From the IMG/VR virus record IMGVR_UViG_3300031251_000030, positions 1 through 49,938 of that record: a stretch of DNA of 49,938 nucleotides, one strand, 5' to 3'. The stretch comes from a virus. The notes beneath the pieces were generated by a model, which had not been told where the DNA came from, did not search any database, and saw only the letters and a program-made list of their open reading frames with translations. Positions 1-8,526 of the stretch are shown here, piece by piece. The position numbers and the translations under genes were made by a program. Position 1 is the first letter of the stretch. Each line of letters begins with the position of its first letter.

Positions 1-101
1 TGTGCGCCGAAGAACAACTCGACCATCAGCATCGAGATGCCAATGAAGCCACGCTTTCCGCCAGAAGGAGTCTGGCGGTGCTTGTTGTCGAAGTAGGTCA
101 T
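1..101 (-). CDS. Partial unknown protein (5' end only)
   Basis: An ATG at 101 opens a frame that runs off the left edge after 33 codons. It starts MTYFDNKHRQTPSGG and continues into a hydrophobic stretch (about residues 19-33). The ATG overlaps the TGA of the upstream LAGLIDADG-like gene (TGATG), the same coupling seen throughout the window, which is the main reason to believe it. Too little is visible to name a family. Confidence 0.5.
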   Translation of the reverse strand, partial: MTYFDNKHRQTPSGGKRGFIGISMLMVELFFGA

Positions 102-1267
102 CAGAGCTTCTTCCTCTTGATGAAATGAACCGGAGCGTTCTTGATCACCTCGTCGGCGTTGTGAACGTCGGTGAACAGTTCCGGCATCGACGCGATGTCT
201 AGCGCCACTTCATTAGGTTCGAAGCTGAGTTCGAACACGAAGTCGCCGAGCGCCGCTTCACCTTCGCCTTCGAAGATGGTTGCCTCGTGCGTGCCAGCCG
301 GCTCGATGGACACAGCCTGATCGAGGTAGTCTCCGAGCGGATCATCGTGCCCGGGACCGTTGATGTAGTCGCGATCCCAATGGGACAGACCAGCATCCTG
401 AACCTTCAGGTAATGCCGGCGCGGGATAAGCAGGGCGTGGAAGTTGATGGCCTTGGTGGTCCATAGCACCTTCGGCTCGTGCGGATTGATACGCAGCTCG
501 GTGGGGATGGCAAGGTCTTCGAACAGGAGCTGGTTGATCTCGCGCAGGAAGCCACTGTTGCGGTGAACGATCAGACGGCCTTCCGGGACGTCGAGAGCGC
601 CGGCTAGGAGCCCAGCCATGAAAGCGGAATAGGTCCTGTGATAGGTCATGTTGTGGAGGAAGGACCAATCAGGCTCCGACGCGCGCGCGATGATGCGATT
701 ACCCCACGTCGAGGTGATGGGAAACTCGGCGTCCGCAAGGCGATTGATGATTATGTTGATCACCTTACCGGACAGCGTAGCTATGTCGCGCACCACGTTG
801 ATGGTGAGTGACGGCGGGCGACCGGCGCGCATTTCCAAGGCGTTGCGGATCGGTTGCTCAACCGTCTCGAAATATCGCGTCAGGAAGGCGTGAAGCTGCT
901 CAAGTTCCCACTCGCGGTGCTTGGGAAAATAGATCGCGGCGGCGTGGGTTGGGTGCGTCGGTAGGATTCCGGTGCTAACTACCAGCCCGGCAATATACCA
1001 ATAGCGCGGGTCCGATGCGTCGAAGGTATCGGAGATAGGCCCGGTGAATAGCATGGGCTTCAGCGCTGGAACGGCGCGGTTTGGGCGAATTACCGGAGAG
1101 CCGTCGACCTTCTTCAAGGCGAACAGGCTCTCTGGCGTGAGGACAATCTGGCGTCCGCCCTTGGTGGTCAGTCGCACCATCTCCAGCGGTTCTGGTAGGA
1201 TGGTGGCGTTCAGCAGCGGAGACAGCCTGAGTGGATCGATGCCATCTACGGATATAATCGGGTGCAT
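101..1267 (-). CDS. Degenerate LAGLIDADG-like (intein-endonuclease-like) protein
   Basis: 388 residues from the ATG at 1267, chosen over an upstream start because GAGGGA lies 8 nt before it. Two LAGLIDADG-type helices can be recognised: IAGLVVSTG (92-100) and MAGLLAGALD (217-226). The second is followed by SGFLREINQLLFEDLAIPTEL-type sequence (238-258), which matches the pattern after the second helix of intein endonucleases. Both helices lack the acidic residue that binds the catalytic metal. The segment near 31-51 (VRLTTKGGRQIVLTP) recalls a Hint block B, but no intein ends (Cys1, His-Asn) are present. It lies directly downstream of the ribonucleotide reductase gene and has its own promoter. 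Most likely a domesticated or dead homing endonuclease. The family assignment rests on motif resemblance only. Confidence 0.5.
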   Translation of the reverse strand: MHPIISVDGIDPLRLSPLLNATILPEPLEMVRLTTKGGRQIVLTPESLFALKKVDGSPVIRPNRAVPALKPMLFTGPISDTFDASDPRYWYIAGLVVSTGILPTHPTHAAAIYFPKHREWELEQLHAFLTRYFETVEQPIRNALEMRAGRPPSLTINVVRDIATLSGKVINIIINRLADAEFPITSTWGNRIIARASEPDWSFLHNMTYHRTYSAFMAGLLAGALDVPEGRLIVHRNSGFLREINQLLFEDLAIPTELRINPHEPKVLWTTKAINFHALLIPRRHYLKVQDAGLSHWDRDYINGPGHDDPLGDYLDQAVSIEPAGTHEATIFEGEGEAALGDFVFELSFEPNEVALDIASMPELFTDVHNADEVIKNAPVHFIKRKKL

Positions 1268-1293
1268 TCGGGTATCCCTCGTTGATGTCAGGA

Positions 1294-1322
1294 TACCTAG
1301 CAGCACCCGATTATGATGTCAA
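1294..1322 (-). promoter_or_regulatory. Promoter for the LAGLIDADG-like gene
   Basis: TTGACA (1317-1322), 17-nt spacer ending in TGC, TAGGTA (1294-1299). Expected start near 1287, 20 nt before the ATG. A short hairpin that overlaps the nrdJ stop codon (about 1320-1341) sits just upstream. Confidence 0.7.
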
Positions 1323-1336
1323 GCAGGCTATCAAGC

Positions 1337-3454
1337 CTACTTAATAGGACACGCTCCGGTGGAGCACGCGGTCAGTTCCGTGAGCCCGTCCTGCTCGGTG
1401 TCGTCGGACAGGTCAATCGGCAGCAACTGCGCTACGTAGCGACGATAGTGGTCCTCGCTGATGGCTTCCTGCGGAAGATAACGGAAGCCAAGGTCCGCCG
1501 CCGTCTTGGTCGGATCGACACGGTGCATGAACGACACGCCGATGTAGTTGTCCCAATTGTGGTAGAGCCAATCGACGATGCCAGCGATCTCGCTTTCGTC
1601 GAAGCTGATCGTGATCGAGCAATTGTGCTGGACCCAATTGCGCATGAGGCGCGCATAGCGCTCCAACTGATCGATTGCCGATTCCGTCGAGACCTCGGCG
1701 ACCTCGCCATTCGACAGCGTGACCTTCTTGTAGATCGACGACGCGGGATAGGCTACCGGCAGCGCGATCACCACCGACTCTGATTGCGTCGGATGGTCGA
1801 ACACGGTGTAGTTCGCCGCGCGCGCCTTCTCCACCAGCGGGTCGTGGCGCGAGAAGTTGACGTTGTTCAGCAGGAAGCGCGTCGGCGAAGCGTGCGCGCC
1901 TTCCTGGACTTCGTCGCCTTCCTCGCCAAGCACCTTGGAGCCGGTGCCGGACGGCTGCACCTGCGTCACGAGCGCCGGGCGATTCTGGCCAAGCTCGTCA
2001 GCCATGGAGTTCGCGCCGTCGATAGCGACAGCCTTCAGGATGCTCTGCTTGTCGTCGTCGAATTCCAGGTCGGAGCCGACGATGCCGGTCGGTGATACGC
2101 CACACAGGCGTAGCAGCCGGTTATTGTCGTCCCACTGGAGCTGGAGCACGCCATCGCGCATCGACACGAGCGTCTGGCGGTAGTTCGCGCGCGCCATGAT
2201 GCGGGTGGCGCGAGCCAGCCCTTCAAAGTTGCCGTTGAAGCGCGACCAGACGACCTGGACGAGGTTGCAGAAGCCATTGGACGGCAGCCTGATCTCTCCG
2301 CAGGGGTTGGTGCCCTCTACCCATGGCGCGCCACGCCGGGCGGCTTGGAGGTTGTAGAGGCCCGGCTCACCACCCTTCAGGACGTTGCGCAGGAGACGGT
2401 TCAGCTTTTCCTTCGACGGACGATGATTGAAGCCAATCGAGTTGTTCGATTGCTCACGCCAGCTACCGGCGATGACGTTGCCTTCCGCGTCGCGATTCTT
2501 GGCGGTGATGAATTCTTCCAGGTCCGGCGAGTTGTCTTCAAGCAGCCAAATCTGGGCTGAGCGACGCGACGACAACACGGTGCCGAGGGCGTTGACGGAG
2601 TCGCCGATGTCGATGGAGGTGAGAACCTGCCCAGCGCGCTTGTTGAGCACGTCGGTGATCACCTTCAGACCGCCCGGCTGCTTCGGATTGGTGCCGGCGA
2701 ACGGCAGCCAGCCAGACGAAATCCAACCATAGCCACGCAGGCGCAGCCCAGCGGGACGGAGTTGCGTCAGGTCTAAGACCAAGCGCTTCGCGCGATACTT
2801 ACTGGCGAACAGCTTGCCGACGCCCTTGGCCCAGCCCTTGGCGGAGTCGCCGAAGCGGATCGTCCAGGTCTCGCCGTCGAAGGTCTCGATGGTCTTCTCT
2901 CGACCGCCGCGCGTGGTGCGCGTGGACGGGATGATCTCGATTTCCATCTGCTGGGCGAAGCCAGTCAGGAGCCCTGGCTTGGGCTTGAAGCCGACGCCGC
3001 AGCCCTGGAGCAGCAGCCAGAAGATGTCCACCATGTCGGCGGGAATCCGCACGTCGGTGAACGAACAGTTGAACGCCGACGCCGAGCGTTCCTTGATCAC
3101 GTCGGTGCCAGCCATCCACTTGACGCGACCGGACAGCGACGCCTTGCGATTGGTGATCAGCGCGCGCAGCTCGTCGAGTTCGGAGTTCTCGACGGTGTCG
3201 AGCCGGATGTTCTTGCGATACTGATTGAAATAGTCGCCCGCGAGCGGACCATTGCCGGCGGCGACCGCCTCCTCGGCGAGGACCTTCAGATACTTGAATT
3301 TAGCCTTCTTGGCGTTCACCCAGAGATAGCGCTGATGCTCAATCTGGCGGTCGAGCGCCATTTCCGGCGTCTCGAAATGTAGCCCCTCGTCATCGATGGG
3401 GCGAAGGTAGGTGCGGCGCTCGATAAGCTTGGCGCGCAGCGATTGGGCATTCAT
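1337..3454 (-). CDS. nrdJ: Class II (adenosylcobalamin-dependent) ribonucleoside-triphosphate reductase
   Basis: 705 residues, close to the monomeric B12-dependent reductase of Lactobacillus leichmannii (about 740). It reduces ribonucleotides to deoxyribonucleotides. Visible catalytic parts: NPCGEI with the thiyl-radical Cys385 and Glu387; the redox pair Cys130 (FNCSF) and Cys396 (FCNLVQ); the flexible C-terminal shuttle CSTGAC (Cys697 and Cys702). Start ATG at 3454 has AGGAGA about 9 nt upstream. It forms a nucleotide supply set with ThyX, dNMP kinase and the HD nucleotidase. The 80-nt leader holds a small hairpin (3486-3505) but no B12 box. No intein is present, although reductases of this type often carry one. 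Confidence 0.95.
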   Translation of the reverse strand: MNAQSLRAKLIERRTYLRPIDDEGLHFETPEMALDRQIEHQRYLWVNAKKAKFKYLKVLAEEAVAAGNGPLAGDYFNQYRKNIRLDTVENSELDELRALITNRKASLSGRVKWMAGTDVIKERSASAFNCSFTDVRIPADMVDIFWLLLQGCGVGFKPKPGLLTGFAQQMEIEIIPSTRTTRGGREKTIETFDGETWTIRFGDSAKGWAKGVGKLFASKYRAKRLVLDLTQLRPAGLRLRGYGWISSGWLPFAGTNPKQPGGLKVITDVLNKRAGQVLTSIDIGDSVNALGTVLSSRRSAQIWLLEDNSPDLEEFITAKNRDAEGNVIAGSWREQSNNSIGFNHRPSKEKLNRLLRNVLKGGEPGLYNLQAARRGAPWVEGTNPCGEIRLPSNGFCNLVQVVWSRFNGNFEGLARATRIMARANYRQTLVSMRDGVLQLQWDDNNRLLRLCGVSPTGIVGSDLEFDDDKQSILKAVAIDGANSMADELGQNRPALVTQVQPSGTGSKVLGEEGDEVQEGAHASPTRFLLNNVNFSRHDPLVEKARAANYTVFDHPTQSESVVIALPVAYPASSIYKKVTLSNGEVAEVSTESAIDQLERYARLMRNWVQHNCSITISFDESEIAGIVDWLYHNWDNYIGVSFMHRVDPTKTAADLGFRYLPQEAISEDHYRRYVAQLLPIDLSDDTEQDGLTELTACSTGACPIK

Positions 3455-3540
3455 TCAACTTGTCTCCTGGGCACGGAAAGGCGTTCGCTGAATCGGGGCT
3501 CAGCGCTGGGAAGGTCTATTTTGAAGAGTCGAGGTTTGGA

Positions 3541-3569
3541 ATTCTAACTCGTTTGGTTAACGATGTCAA
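3541..3569 (-). promoter_or_regulatory. Promoter for nrdJ
   Basis: TTGACA (3564-3569), 17-nt spacer, TAGAAT (3541-3546). Expected start near 3534, which gives an 80-nt leader. The 139-nt gap 3455-3593 holds nothing else apart from a CGCTGA/TCAGCG hairpin at 3486-3505. Confidence 0.75.
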
Positions 3570-3593
3570 GAATTCTGACGCTGCGGATCAAAA

Positions 3594-3962
3594 TTAGGGG
3601 TCGTCTGGAATGACCAACCCAGCCGCCCTGGCGAGCGTGTCGATCCTCACCGGGCGACCATCCAGGAGGTAGCCGCGATAGTCCTCGGAAAGTCGCTTGC
3701 CGAGGATCACGCGAGCCTTCTCAATGAGCGTCAGGCCGTCGTCTTCACCAATCGCACGGCGTTGTTCGGTCCTGCTGCGGGCGCGGACATGCGCTTGTCG
3801 AGGCTCAGACGTCGCCTTGATGTCATGGTGTTGAATCCAGCGCTTCACGCGCGACAACGACACCTTGTAATAGGCAGCGATCTCGTCGCGGTTCTTGCCG
3901 CCGTCGCGCAGCGCTTCCAGCTCTTCCTTCGGAGGCGGTTCGATCTTAACCCTGCGCGTCAT
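3594..3962 (-). CDS. Small helix-turn-helix DNA-binding protein
   Basis: 122 residues from ATG 3962 (a longer open frame upstream lacks a good start). Residues about 24-46 (NRDEIAAYYKVSLSRVKRWI) form a typical helix-turn-helix. A basic segment and a second conserved part with IEKARVILGKRLSEDYRGYLL follow. Probably a transcription regulator of this early operon. Its start overlaps the end of the preceding gene by 17 nt, and the operon promoter is not visible here. Target unknown. Confidence 0.65.
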   Translation of the reverse strand: MTRRVKIEPPPKEELEALRDGGKNRDEIAAYYKVSLSRVKRWIQHHDIKATSEPRQAHVRARSRTEQRRAIGEDDGLTLIEKARVILGKRLSEDYRGYLLDGRPVRIDTLARAAGLVIPDDP

Positions 3963-4218
3963 TATTTGATCCCGCGTCAAGCCGAGAAGAGCGCATAAGG
4001 GTCGGACCCATGTCGACGCCAAATTTCTCGCTGATGGTCCTGTTCAAGGTTCCATCGTTGAAGAGCGCATAGGCGGCAGCAGCGGACAGAGCCGCCGCCG
4101 ACACCGTGGCGAACCCGGGATTCAACTCGTCGGTGACGAGCGTCGCGCCCAGGATGGTCTTGCCGTCGTCGGTCTCGTGAAGTTGAAAGACGACGGATGC
4201 TTCGAAAAGCAGCTTCAT
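3946..4218 (-). CDS. Unknown small protein downstream of thyX
   Basis: 90 residues. The ATG at 4218 overlaps the thyX stop (TAATG), so it is translationally coupled. An Ala-rich hydrophobic stretch (about 38-50) is flanked by polar sequence. No family recognised. The frame is open further upstream inside thyX, but the coupled ATG is the better start. Confidence 0.65.
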   Translation of the reverse strand: MKLLFEASVVFQLHETDDGKTILGATLVTDELNPGFATVSAAALSAAAAYALFNDGTLNRTISEKFGVDMGPTLMRSSRLDAGSNNDAQG

Positions 4219-5168
4219 TACAGAATGGCCTCCTCGATGGCTTCGTTTGGCATGATGGCGCGAAATTGTCGCCAACCATGATAGTTCTTGGTGATTGCTG
4301 GCACACACATCTTGTGCTTCAACGGGAAGGCGACGTGCTCCATCGGCGAGGCGTGCAGCGGATCGCTCGCGAGCTTCTTGAAGGTCGCGTGATCCTGGGC
4401 AAGCGTCGGGATCGAGTCGGTGTCGAACGTCTTGTAGGAGAGCCGGCAACAGCGCGCGACCGACATCATGATCAGCGTGCGCACTTCTGGACTCATCAGG
4501 AACGGCTTACTAGCCGAGTGCGACGGATATGCCGAAGGAATTTCGGCGGGACCATCAAAGCCACGATCAATGACGTGATCTCGCACCGTGTCCCAATCAT
4601 ATCCGGTGATGTATGGCAGGTGCCATCCAGCGCACGGGTCATCTGCCGACCGCGAAATGAAGTCTGCCTTTTCGAAAGCGTCCTTCATCTGCGCGGCAAG
4701 TTCGCGGAATTCCGGCAGCGCGTCCTTGTGGTCGCGCAGCTTGAAGAAGTTCGCCCAGCGCGTCGAAGAAACCAGCGTCTTGGTCATCAGCCACGGCTCA
4801 AGCAAGCGATTGACGTATTGCTTCGACGCACCAACGCTGTTCAAGCGTTCCGCCTGCTTGATGTTGAACTCCATCGTCTCCAACCACACCGCTTCGCAGA
4901 AAGCGGCGTCGTCGTCCGTCATGACTTCGGTCGCGGTCATTCCTGGCTGGTTCTTCAGCCATTGCAGCGGCGAGTGATGATTGGCGCGCATCGCGTCGAC
5001 CATGCGCTGGAACGGAACGGCGCGGCTCGATTGTCCGTTGCGGCTGAAGACGCGATGCGTGTTGAATTCCGCCAGCGCGACGCGGGGATATTCCAGCTCC
5101 ATCGTGGCGAGCTTGACGCCGCTCTCCTGACCGATGGAGGCGGCGATCACCTTGACGTTAATTTCCAT
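4218..5168 (-). CDS. thyX: Flavin-dependent thymidylate synthase
   Basis: 316 residues. Converts dUMP to dTMP using methylene-tetrahydrofolate, FAD and NADPH. The ThyX signature appears as THRVFSRNGQSSRAVP, a variant of RHRxxSxNxxSxR in which the first Arg is Thr, as in the diverged phage type. The C-terminal half keeps the pattern RWANFFKLRDHKDALPEFRELAAQM, matching the flavin-binding helix region of the family. It is followed by a coupled small gene and preceded by dNMP kinase with a 12-nt gap. Confidence 0.9.
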   Translation of the reverse strand: MEINVKVIAASIGQESGVKLATMELEYPRVALAEFNTHRVFSRNGQSSRAVPFQRMVDAMRANHHSPLQWLKNQPGMTATEVMTDDDAAFCEAVWLETMEFNIKQAERLNSVGASKQYVNRLLEPWLMTKTLVSSTRWANFFKLRDHKDALPEFRELAAQMKDAFEKADFISRSADDPCAGWHLPYITGYDWDTVRDHVIDRGFDGPAEIPSAYPSHSASKPFLMSPEVRTLIMMSVARCCRLSYKTFDTDSIPTLAQDHATFKKLASDPLHASPMEHVAFPLKHKMCVPAITKNYHGWRQFRAIMPNEAIEEAIL

Positions 5169-5180
5169 AGCGGGAATTCC

Positions 5181-5759
5181 TCAAAGGTTAGAATTATCAA
5201 CAGCCTCAGACAAAATGAGAGCGGTTGAGTGCAGATCGGCGATGGTCCCGAAGTTGAAAATCTCACCATCGACGTCGAGCGTGTCGACGAGGGTCTCGGA
5301 CGGATGGTCGGAGAAGCCGTTAGGCGGAGCCTTTCCGACGACGCGGAACACCTTACCGCCGAGGCCGTGGATGAAATCCACCTCGTGCGGGAAGCGACAA
5401 TCGGTGATGATCACGCCGTGCGCGCCGCCGCGCGCCATGTTCTTGAGACGAGAGTCGGTGATGCCGGTCCACAGATTGGTGGTCATCATGTCGCGCCATT
5501 CGGTGCCGAGGCTTTGCATGGCGAAGCGAGGCGTCTTGCCGCCAAGGAACGGGTATTGCAATTCCTTGGAATCGCCTTCGATCATGTTCTCGATCTGCGT
5601 CGGAGAGCAGCCGGCGTCGCGAAACAATGAGCGCAGCATGTTCTTCAGCGGGTCGGCGAACTTGACCAGATTGAACTGACCTTCGTTCTCGATAAGCAGC
5701 GGATGGGCGAAGGTGTCTTTCCCCGCGCCCTTACGTCCTGCGATGGCAATCAGCTTCAT
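5181..5759 (-). CDS. Deoxynucleoside monophosphate kinase
   Basis: 192 residues. The P-loop GRKGAGKDT at residues 8-16 and the MQSLGTEWRDMM segment (about 83-94) match phage dNMP kinases (T4 gp1 type). These phosphorylate dNMPs to dNDPs, the step between ThyX and polymerase substrates. The start ATG at 5759 lies 1 nt from the stop of the HNH gene. It shares the operon with thyX. Confidence 0.85.
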   Translation of the reverse strand: MKLIAIAGRKGAGKDTFAHPLLIENEGQFNLVKFADPLKNMLRSLFRDAGCSPTQIENMIEGDSKELQYPFLGGKTPRFAMQSLGTEWRDMMTTNLWTGITDSRLKNMARGGAHGVIITDCRFPHEVDFIHGLGGKVFRVVGKAPPNGFSDHPSETLVDTLDVDGEIFNFGTIADLHSTALILSEAVDNSNL

Positions 5760-5760
5760 G

Positions 5761-6273
5761 TCAGTTCTCCAGACGCTGGCATTTCCAGCCTTTATATTGA
5801 GATTGTTTACCGGCTGCTACTAGCCACATGGTTCCACGATGTAATCCTTGTTCTTTACAGAAACGTCCTAGATTGTTGATCAGGTATTCCATTCCATCTG
5901 GATCAACAACCTTGATGCTTGCTGACTTGTCTCTGTATTTAACGTCAGATCGTTGTAGGCAGTTGCTTGAAGCGCTTACCCATTCGAGGTTATCTGACCA
6001 ATTATCGGTCTTTACTTCATTCTTGTGATTTACCTCTTCATTTTCCAGTGGCTTCCGGATGAATTCATAGGCAACAATAACGTGGACTGAATGAGCCTTT
6101 CGAAACCCATCCTTGTATAAGTGAACCTGAACGTAACCGTCGTCAGTCACCCAAGTCTTCAAGATGATGCTTTTTCTGCGGAATTTCTTTGGGAGAGACT
6201 TGACTCTCCCAAAGTTTGAGACCTCATAAAGGCCGACGTATCCGCTTACGGCTTTCCAAACCTCACCGTCCAT
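5761..6273 (-). CDS. HNH homing endonuclease (NUMOD4 type)
   Basis: 170 residues from ATG 6273. The N-terminus (EVWKAVSGYVGLYEVSNFGRVKSL) is a NUMOD4-type DNA-binding module. The HNH core is VNHKNEVKTDNWSDNLEW (about 102-119). A repeat-like C-terminal DNA-binding part follows. The reading frame is visibly richer in A and T than its neighbours and overlaps the helicase stop by 11 nt, both signs of a transposed free-standing homing gene at an operon junction. Its likely target is the allele lacking it. Confidence 0.9.
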   Translation of the reverse strand: MDGEVWKAVSGYVGLYEVSNFGRVKSLPKKFRRKSIILKTWVTDDGYVQVHLYKDGFRKAHSVHVIVAYEFIRKPLENEEVNHKNEVKTDNWSDNLEWVSASSNCLQRSDVKYRDKSASIKVVDPDGMEYLINNLGRFCKEQGLHRGTMWLVAAGKQSQYKGWKCQRLEN

Positions 6274-7603
6274 TGTCGGTAACCACCGTGAGGGTTTCAG
6301 ACGCGCGGGTGATGCAGGTGTAGAGCCACTCTTTTTCCTGCTCACGGAACACCGACGACTCGTCATGAACGCACACGTCACGCCACTGAGAGCCTTGCGA
6401 CTTATGTCCCGTGATGACGTATCCCCAATCGATCAGGTGACATTCCTTGTCGCCCATGGCATTGATCACCGAACCCTTCGAAGCGGTCCACGTTTTCGCT
6501 CCAAGGTAGTTCTCTTCAAGAATTCCCTGGATCGCGGTGAGCGCGTAGGGCATCTTATCTTCGTCAGTTGCATAGATGCGACAGGTGACATCGCCGGAAT
6601 GCAGCTCTCCGGTGTCGCTGGTGATCATCAGCATCGTGCCGTTGACGAGGTTCGGATGCTTCTGGCTGTTGCGCGTGACGATCATTACCTCGCCAACGCT
6701 TGGTCCAGCAGCGTAGAGCCCACAGGCTTCACGCAGCTTACGCGTCATGCGATGACGAGTAGCGTTCTTGCCGACGATGATTTGCACATCGCGGTTCTGA
6801 TCGAACGTCACGTCGTCTTCGTTACGCCGCAGAACGCGTAAGGCACCTCCTCCGTGAGAACCATATTGCAGAGACCTCCCTTCACGGACGTCCTTGCTAG
6901 CGCGAATGATCGGGCTTTCCAGTGCCTGACGGTGAATTTCGGTAAGGCGGTTGTCTGGCTCACGGATCATGAACCCTGGAGTATCACCGACCGGTTGAAG
7001 CTGACCTGAATCGCCGATTGCAAGGATTGGCGTGCCGAACGAAAGTAGGTCGTCGGCGATATGCTCACCGACCATCGACGCTTCGTCGACCACGACGAGC
7101 TGGACTCCGCGCACGGCTGGTGCCGCAGGGTCCAATTGAAACGATGGAGCATGTCGGTCGTAAGCGCGGTCCAAATCCTTGTAAAGGATTTTCAGGTGAC
7201 GCCCGAGTTCAATCTTCTCCGCCGGACCAACGGTCTCGATCAGTTCCTTGATCTGCTTGATCTGCGATTCGATGGCGACATGCTTGAGACCCTTCGGCTT
7301 GTAAATCGCCCTGTGGATCGTGGTCGCCTGCTTGTTGATGCCTTGGTCACGCAGTTTCGCGGTCATGACCTTGGCGGCTTTACCGGTCGGCGCGAGGAAC
7401 GCCACGTCGGTCTCAACCTTCAACCCACAAGCTTCAATGAAGAAAGGTAGGATGGTGGACTTGCCGGTGCCGGCGAAGCCTTCTTGCAGCCAAAATGGTG
7501 CGATGTCGTCGGTGCCAGCTCGCTTGAACGGCGAGGCGACCTCCTCATGCCATTTTTGAAAACCGCGCACGGCGGATTCTTGTTGTGGGCTCAGAGTGAC
7601 CAC
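6263..7603 (-). CDS. Dda/RecD-like SF1B DNA helicase
   Basis: 446 residues. Motif I GFAGTGKST (42-50), motif II VVVDEASMVGE, motif III GDSGQLQPVGD, motif V/VI VITGHKSQGSQW and YTCITRA. This order is that of the 5'-3' helicases Dda of T4 and RecD. Probable role: unwinding and remodelling at phage forks and in recombination. The gene follows a strong terminator (7634-7657), so it may have its own weak start. The HNH gene overlaps its 3' end. Confidence 0.9.
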   Translation of the reverse strand: MVTLSPQQESAVRGFQKWHEEVASPFKRAGTDDIAPFWLQEGFAGTGKSTILPFFIEACGLKVETDVAFLAPTGKAAKVMTAKLRDQGINKQATTIHRAIYKPKGLKHVAIESQIKQIKELIETVGPAEKIELGRHLKILYKDLDRAYDRHAPSFQLDPAAPAVRGVQLVVVDEASMVGEHIADDLLSFGTPILAIGDSGQLQPVGDTPGFMIREPDNRLTEIHRQALESPIIRASKDVREGRSLQYGSHGGGALRVLRRNEDDVTFDQNRDVQIIVGKNATRHRMTRKLREACGLYAAGPSVGEVMIVTRNSQKHPNLVNGTMLMITSDTGELHSGDVTCRIYATDEDKMPYALTAIQGILEENYLGAKTWTASKGSVINAMGDKECHLIDWGYVITGHKSQGSQWRDVCVHDESSVFREQEKEWLYTCITRASETLTVVTDNGR

Positions 7604-7633
7604 AGCCGGTGTCCTTCAGGAATGTCGGGAGAA

Positions 7634-7657
7634 GGGACCTTCCCGAAGGAAGGTCCC
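7634..7657 (-). terminator. Strong hairpin with UUCG tetraloop
   Basis: On the minus strand GGGACCTTCC, loop TTCG, GGAAGGTCCC: a perfect 10-bp stem closed by an extra-stable UUCG loop, then TTCTCCC. It lies 23 nt after the ssDNA-binding-like gene and 30 nt before the helicase start. Terminator or mRNA-stabilising element; the T-run is weak. Confidence 0.75.
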
Positions 7658-7680
7658 GTTGGTGATCGCGTCGGGAACGA

Positions 7681-8472
7681 TCAGAGGCTGCGGCGGCGCG
7701 GGCCGGCGGCGGGCGGCGTCGTTGCCTTCGGAGGAGCCGCCGGCTGCTTCTGGGGCGGCGGAGGAGCGGGCTGCTCGACCTGCGCCTCTTCCTGGCCCTC
7801 ATAATCCCCGGCGTCATCGCCGCCTTCGCCGCCGCCCTGCTGATAGTCGCCAGCGTTCTCGCCGAACTGAGCGAGCAACGTGTTCTCGTCGAGCCACTCG
7901 ATGATTTCGAGCTTCGGCGCGTATTTCTTGCCCCACTTCTTGTTCTTCGGAATGAACGAAGAAGTGTCGAGCGCGACGATGGGCAACTCGCCCGGGTGGT
8001 TCTTGTAGTCGCGCCCATACGCCTTGAGAAGCGTGCCCAGGCCGCGAATCGCCGACGCCGAAGTGACCTTGAAGATGAATTCCTTGCCGGTCTCGATGTC
8101 GCGGAAGTTCACCGCCACCTGCTCGGACCAACCGTCCTTGCGCTCATCGTTCACGACGTAAGGGCCGTGATCAGTCAGCTCGGACTTTTCCGGAGGACGA
8201 CCGTCGATGACAGACACCATGATCTCCTCGACCACGGCCTCGTCCTTCCAGCAAACCCAACCGCGCCGGAACGAGTTCATGTCCACCGCCAGCTTGGTGC
8301 CGAGCGCAAGCTCCTCGGCGTCCTGGCCATAGGTGTATTCACCCGAGTTGCCATTCAGCTTGAGGTAAACCCCGTTCGAACCGCCAAGCTCCTCGCCAGC
8401 CTGGGCGAAGGGATCATAAGCCGGCGCGGTGGCGAGTGCGGTCTTCGTATTCGCTTTCACAAGTGCGTTCAT
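7681..8472 (-). CDS. Putative phage single-stranded DNA-binding protein
   Basis: 263 residues. A compact N-terminal part (about 30-205) has alternating hydrophobic strands (YLKLNGNSGEYTYG, GWVCWKDEAVVEEIMV, FKVTSASAIRGLGTLL). A long disordered tail rich in Gly, Glu, Pro and Ala ends RRRSL. I recognise this layout from conserved phage proteins next to replication genes. An OB-fold ssDNA-binding role with a protein-interacting tail is plausible but not proven: the tail is acidic in the middle, while the extreme end is basic, unlike bacterial SSB. An extended -10 (TAGGAA, 8511-8516) lies upstream. Confidence 0.5.
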   Translation of the reverse strand: MNALVKANTKTALATAPAYDPFAQAGEELGGSNGVYLKLNGNSGEYTYGQDAEELALGTKLAVDMNSFRRGWVCWKDEAVVEEIMVSVIDGRPPEKSELTDHGPYVVNDERKDGWSEQVAVNFRDIETGKEFIFKVTSASAIRGLGTLLKAYGRDYKNHPGELPIVALDTSSFIPKNKKWGKKYAPKLEIIEWLDENTLLAQFGENAGDYQQGGGEGGDDAGDYEGQEEAQVEQPAPPPPQKQPAAPPKATTPPAAGPRRRSL

Positions 8473-8526
8473 TCTACTTTACCTGTCTCTTTCTCGTCTT
8501 CGTGCTACGTTTCCTAACACTTCAGG

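Noticed and set aside
1320-1341. Intrinsic terminator after nrdJ
   Set aside because: The hairpin AAGTAGGCT/AGCCTGCTT overlaps the stop codon but no T-run follows; left as a note.
3455-3534. Cobalamin riboswitch before the B12-dependent reductase
   Set aside because: The leader is only about 80 nt and has no B12 box; only a small hairpin is present.
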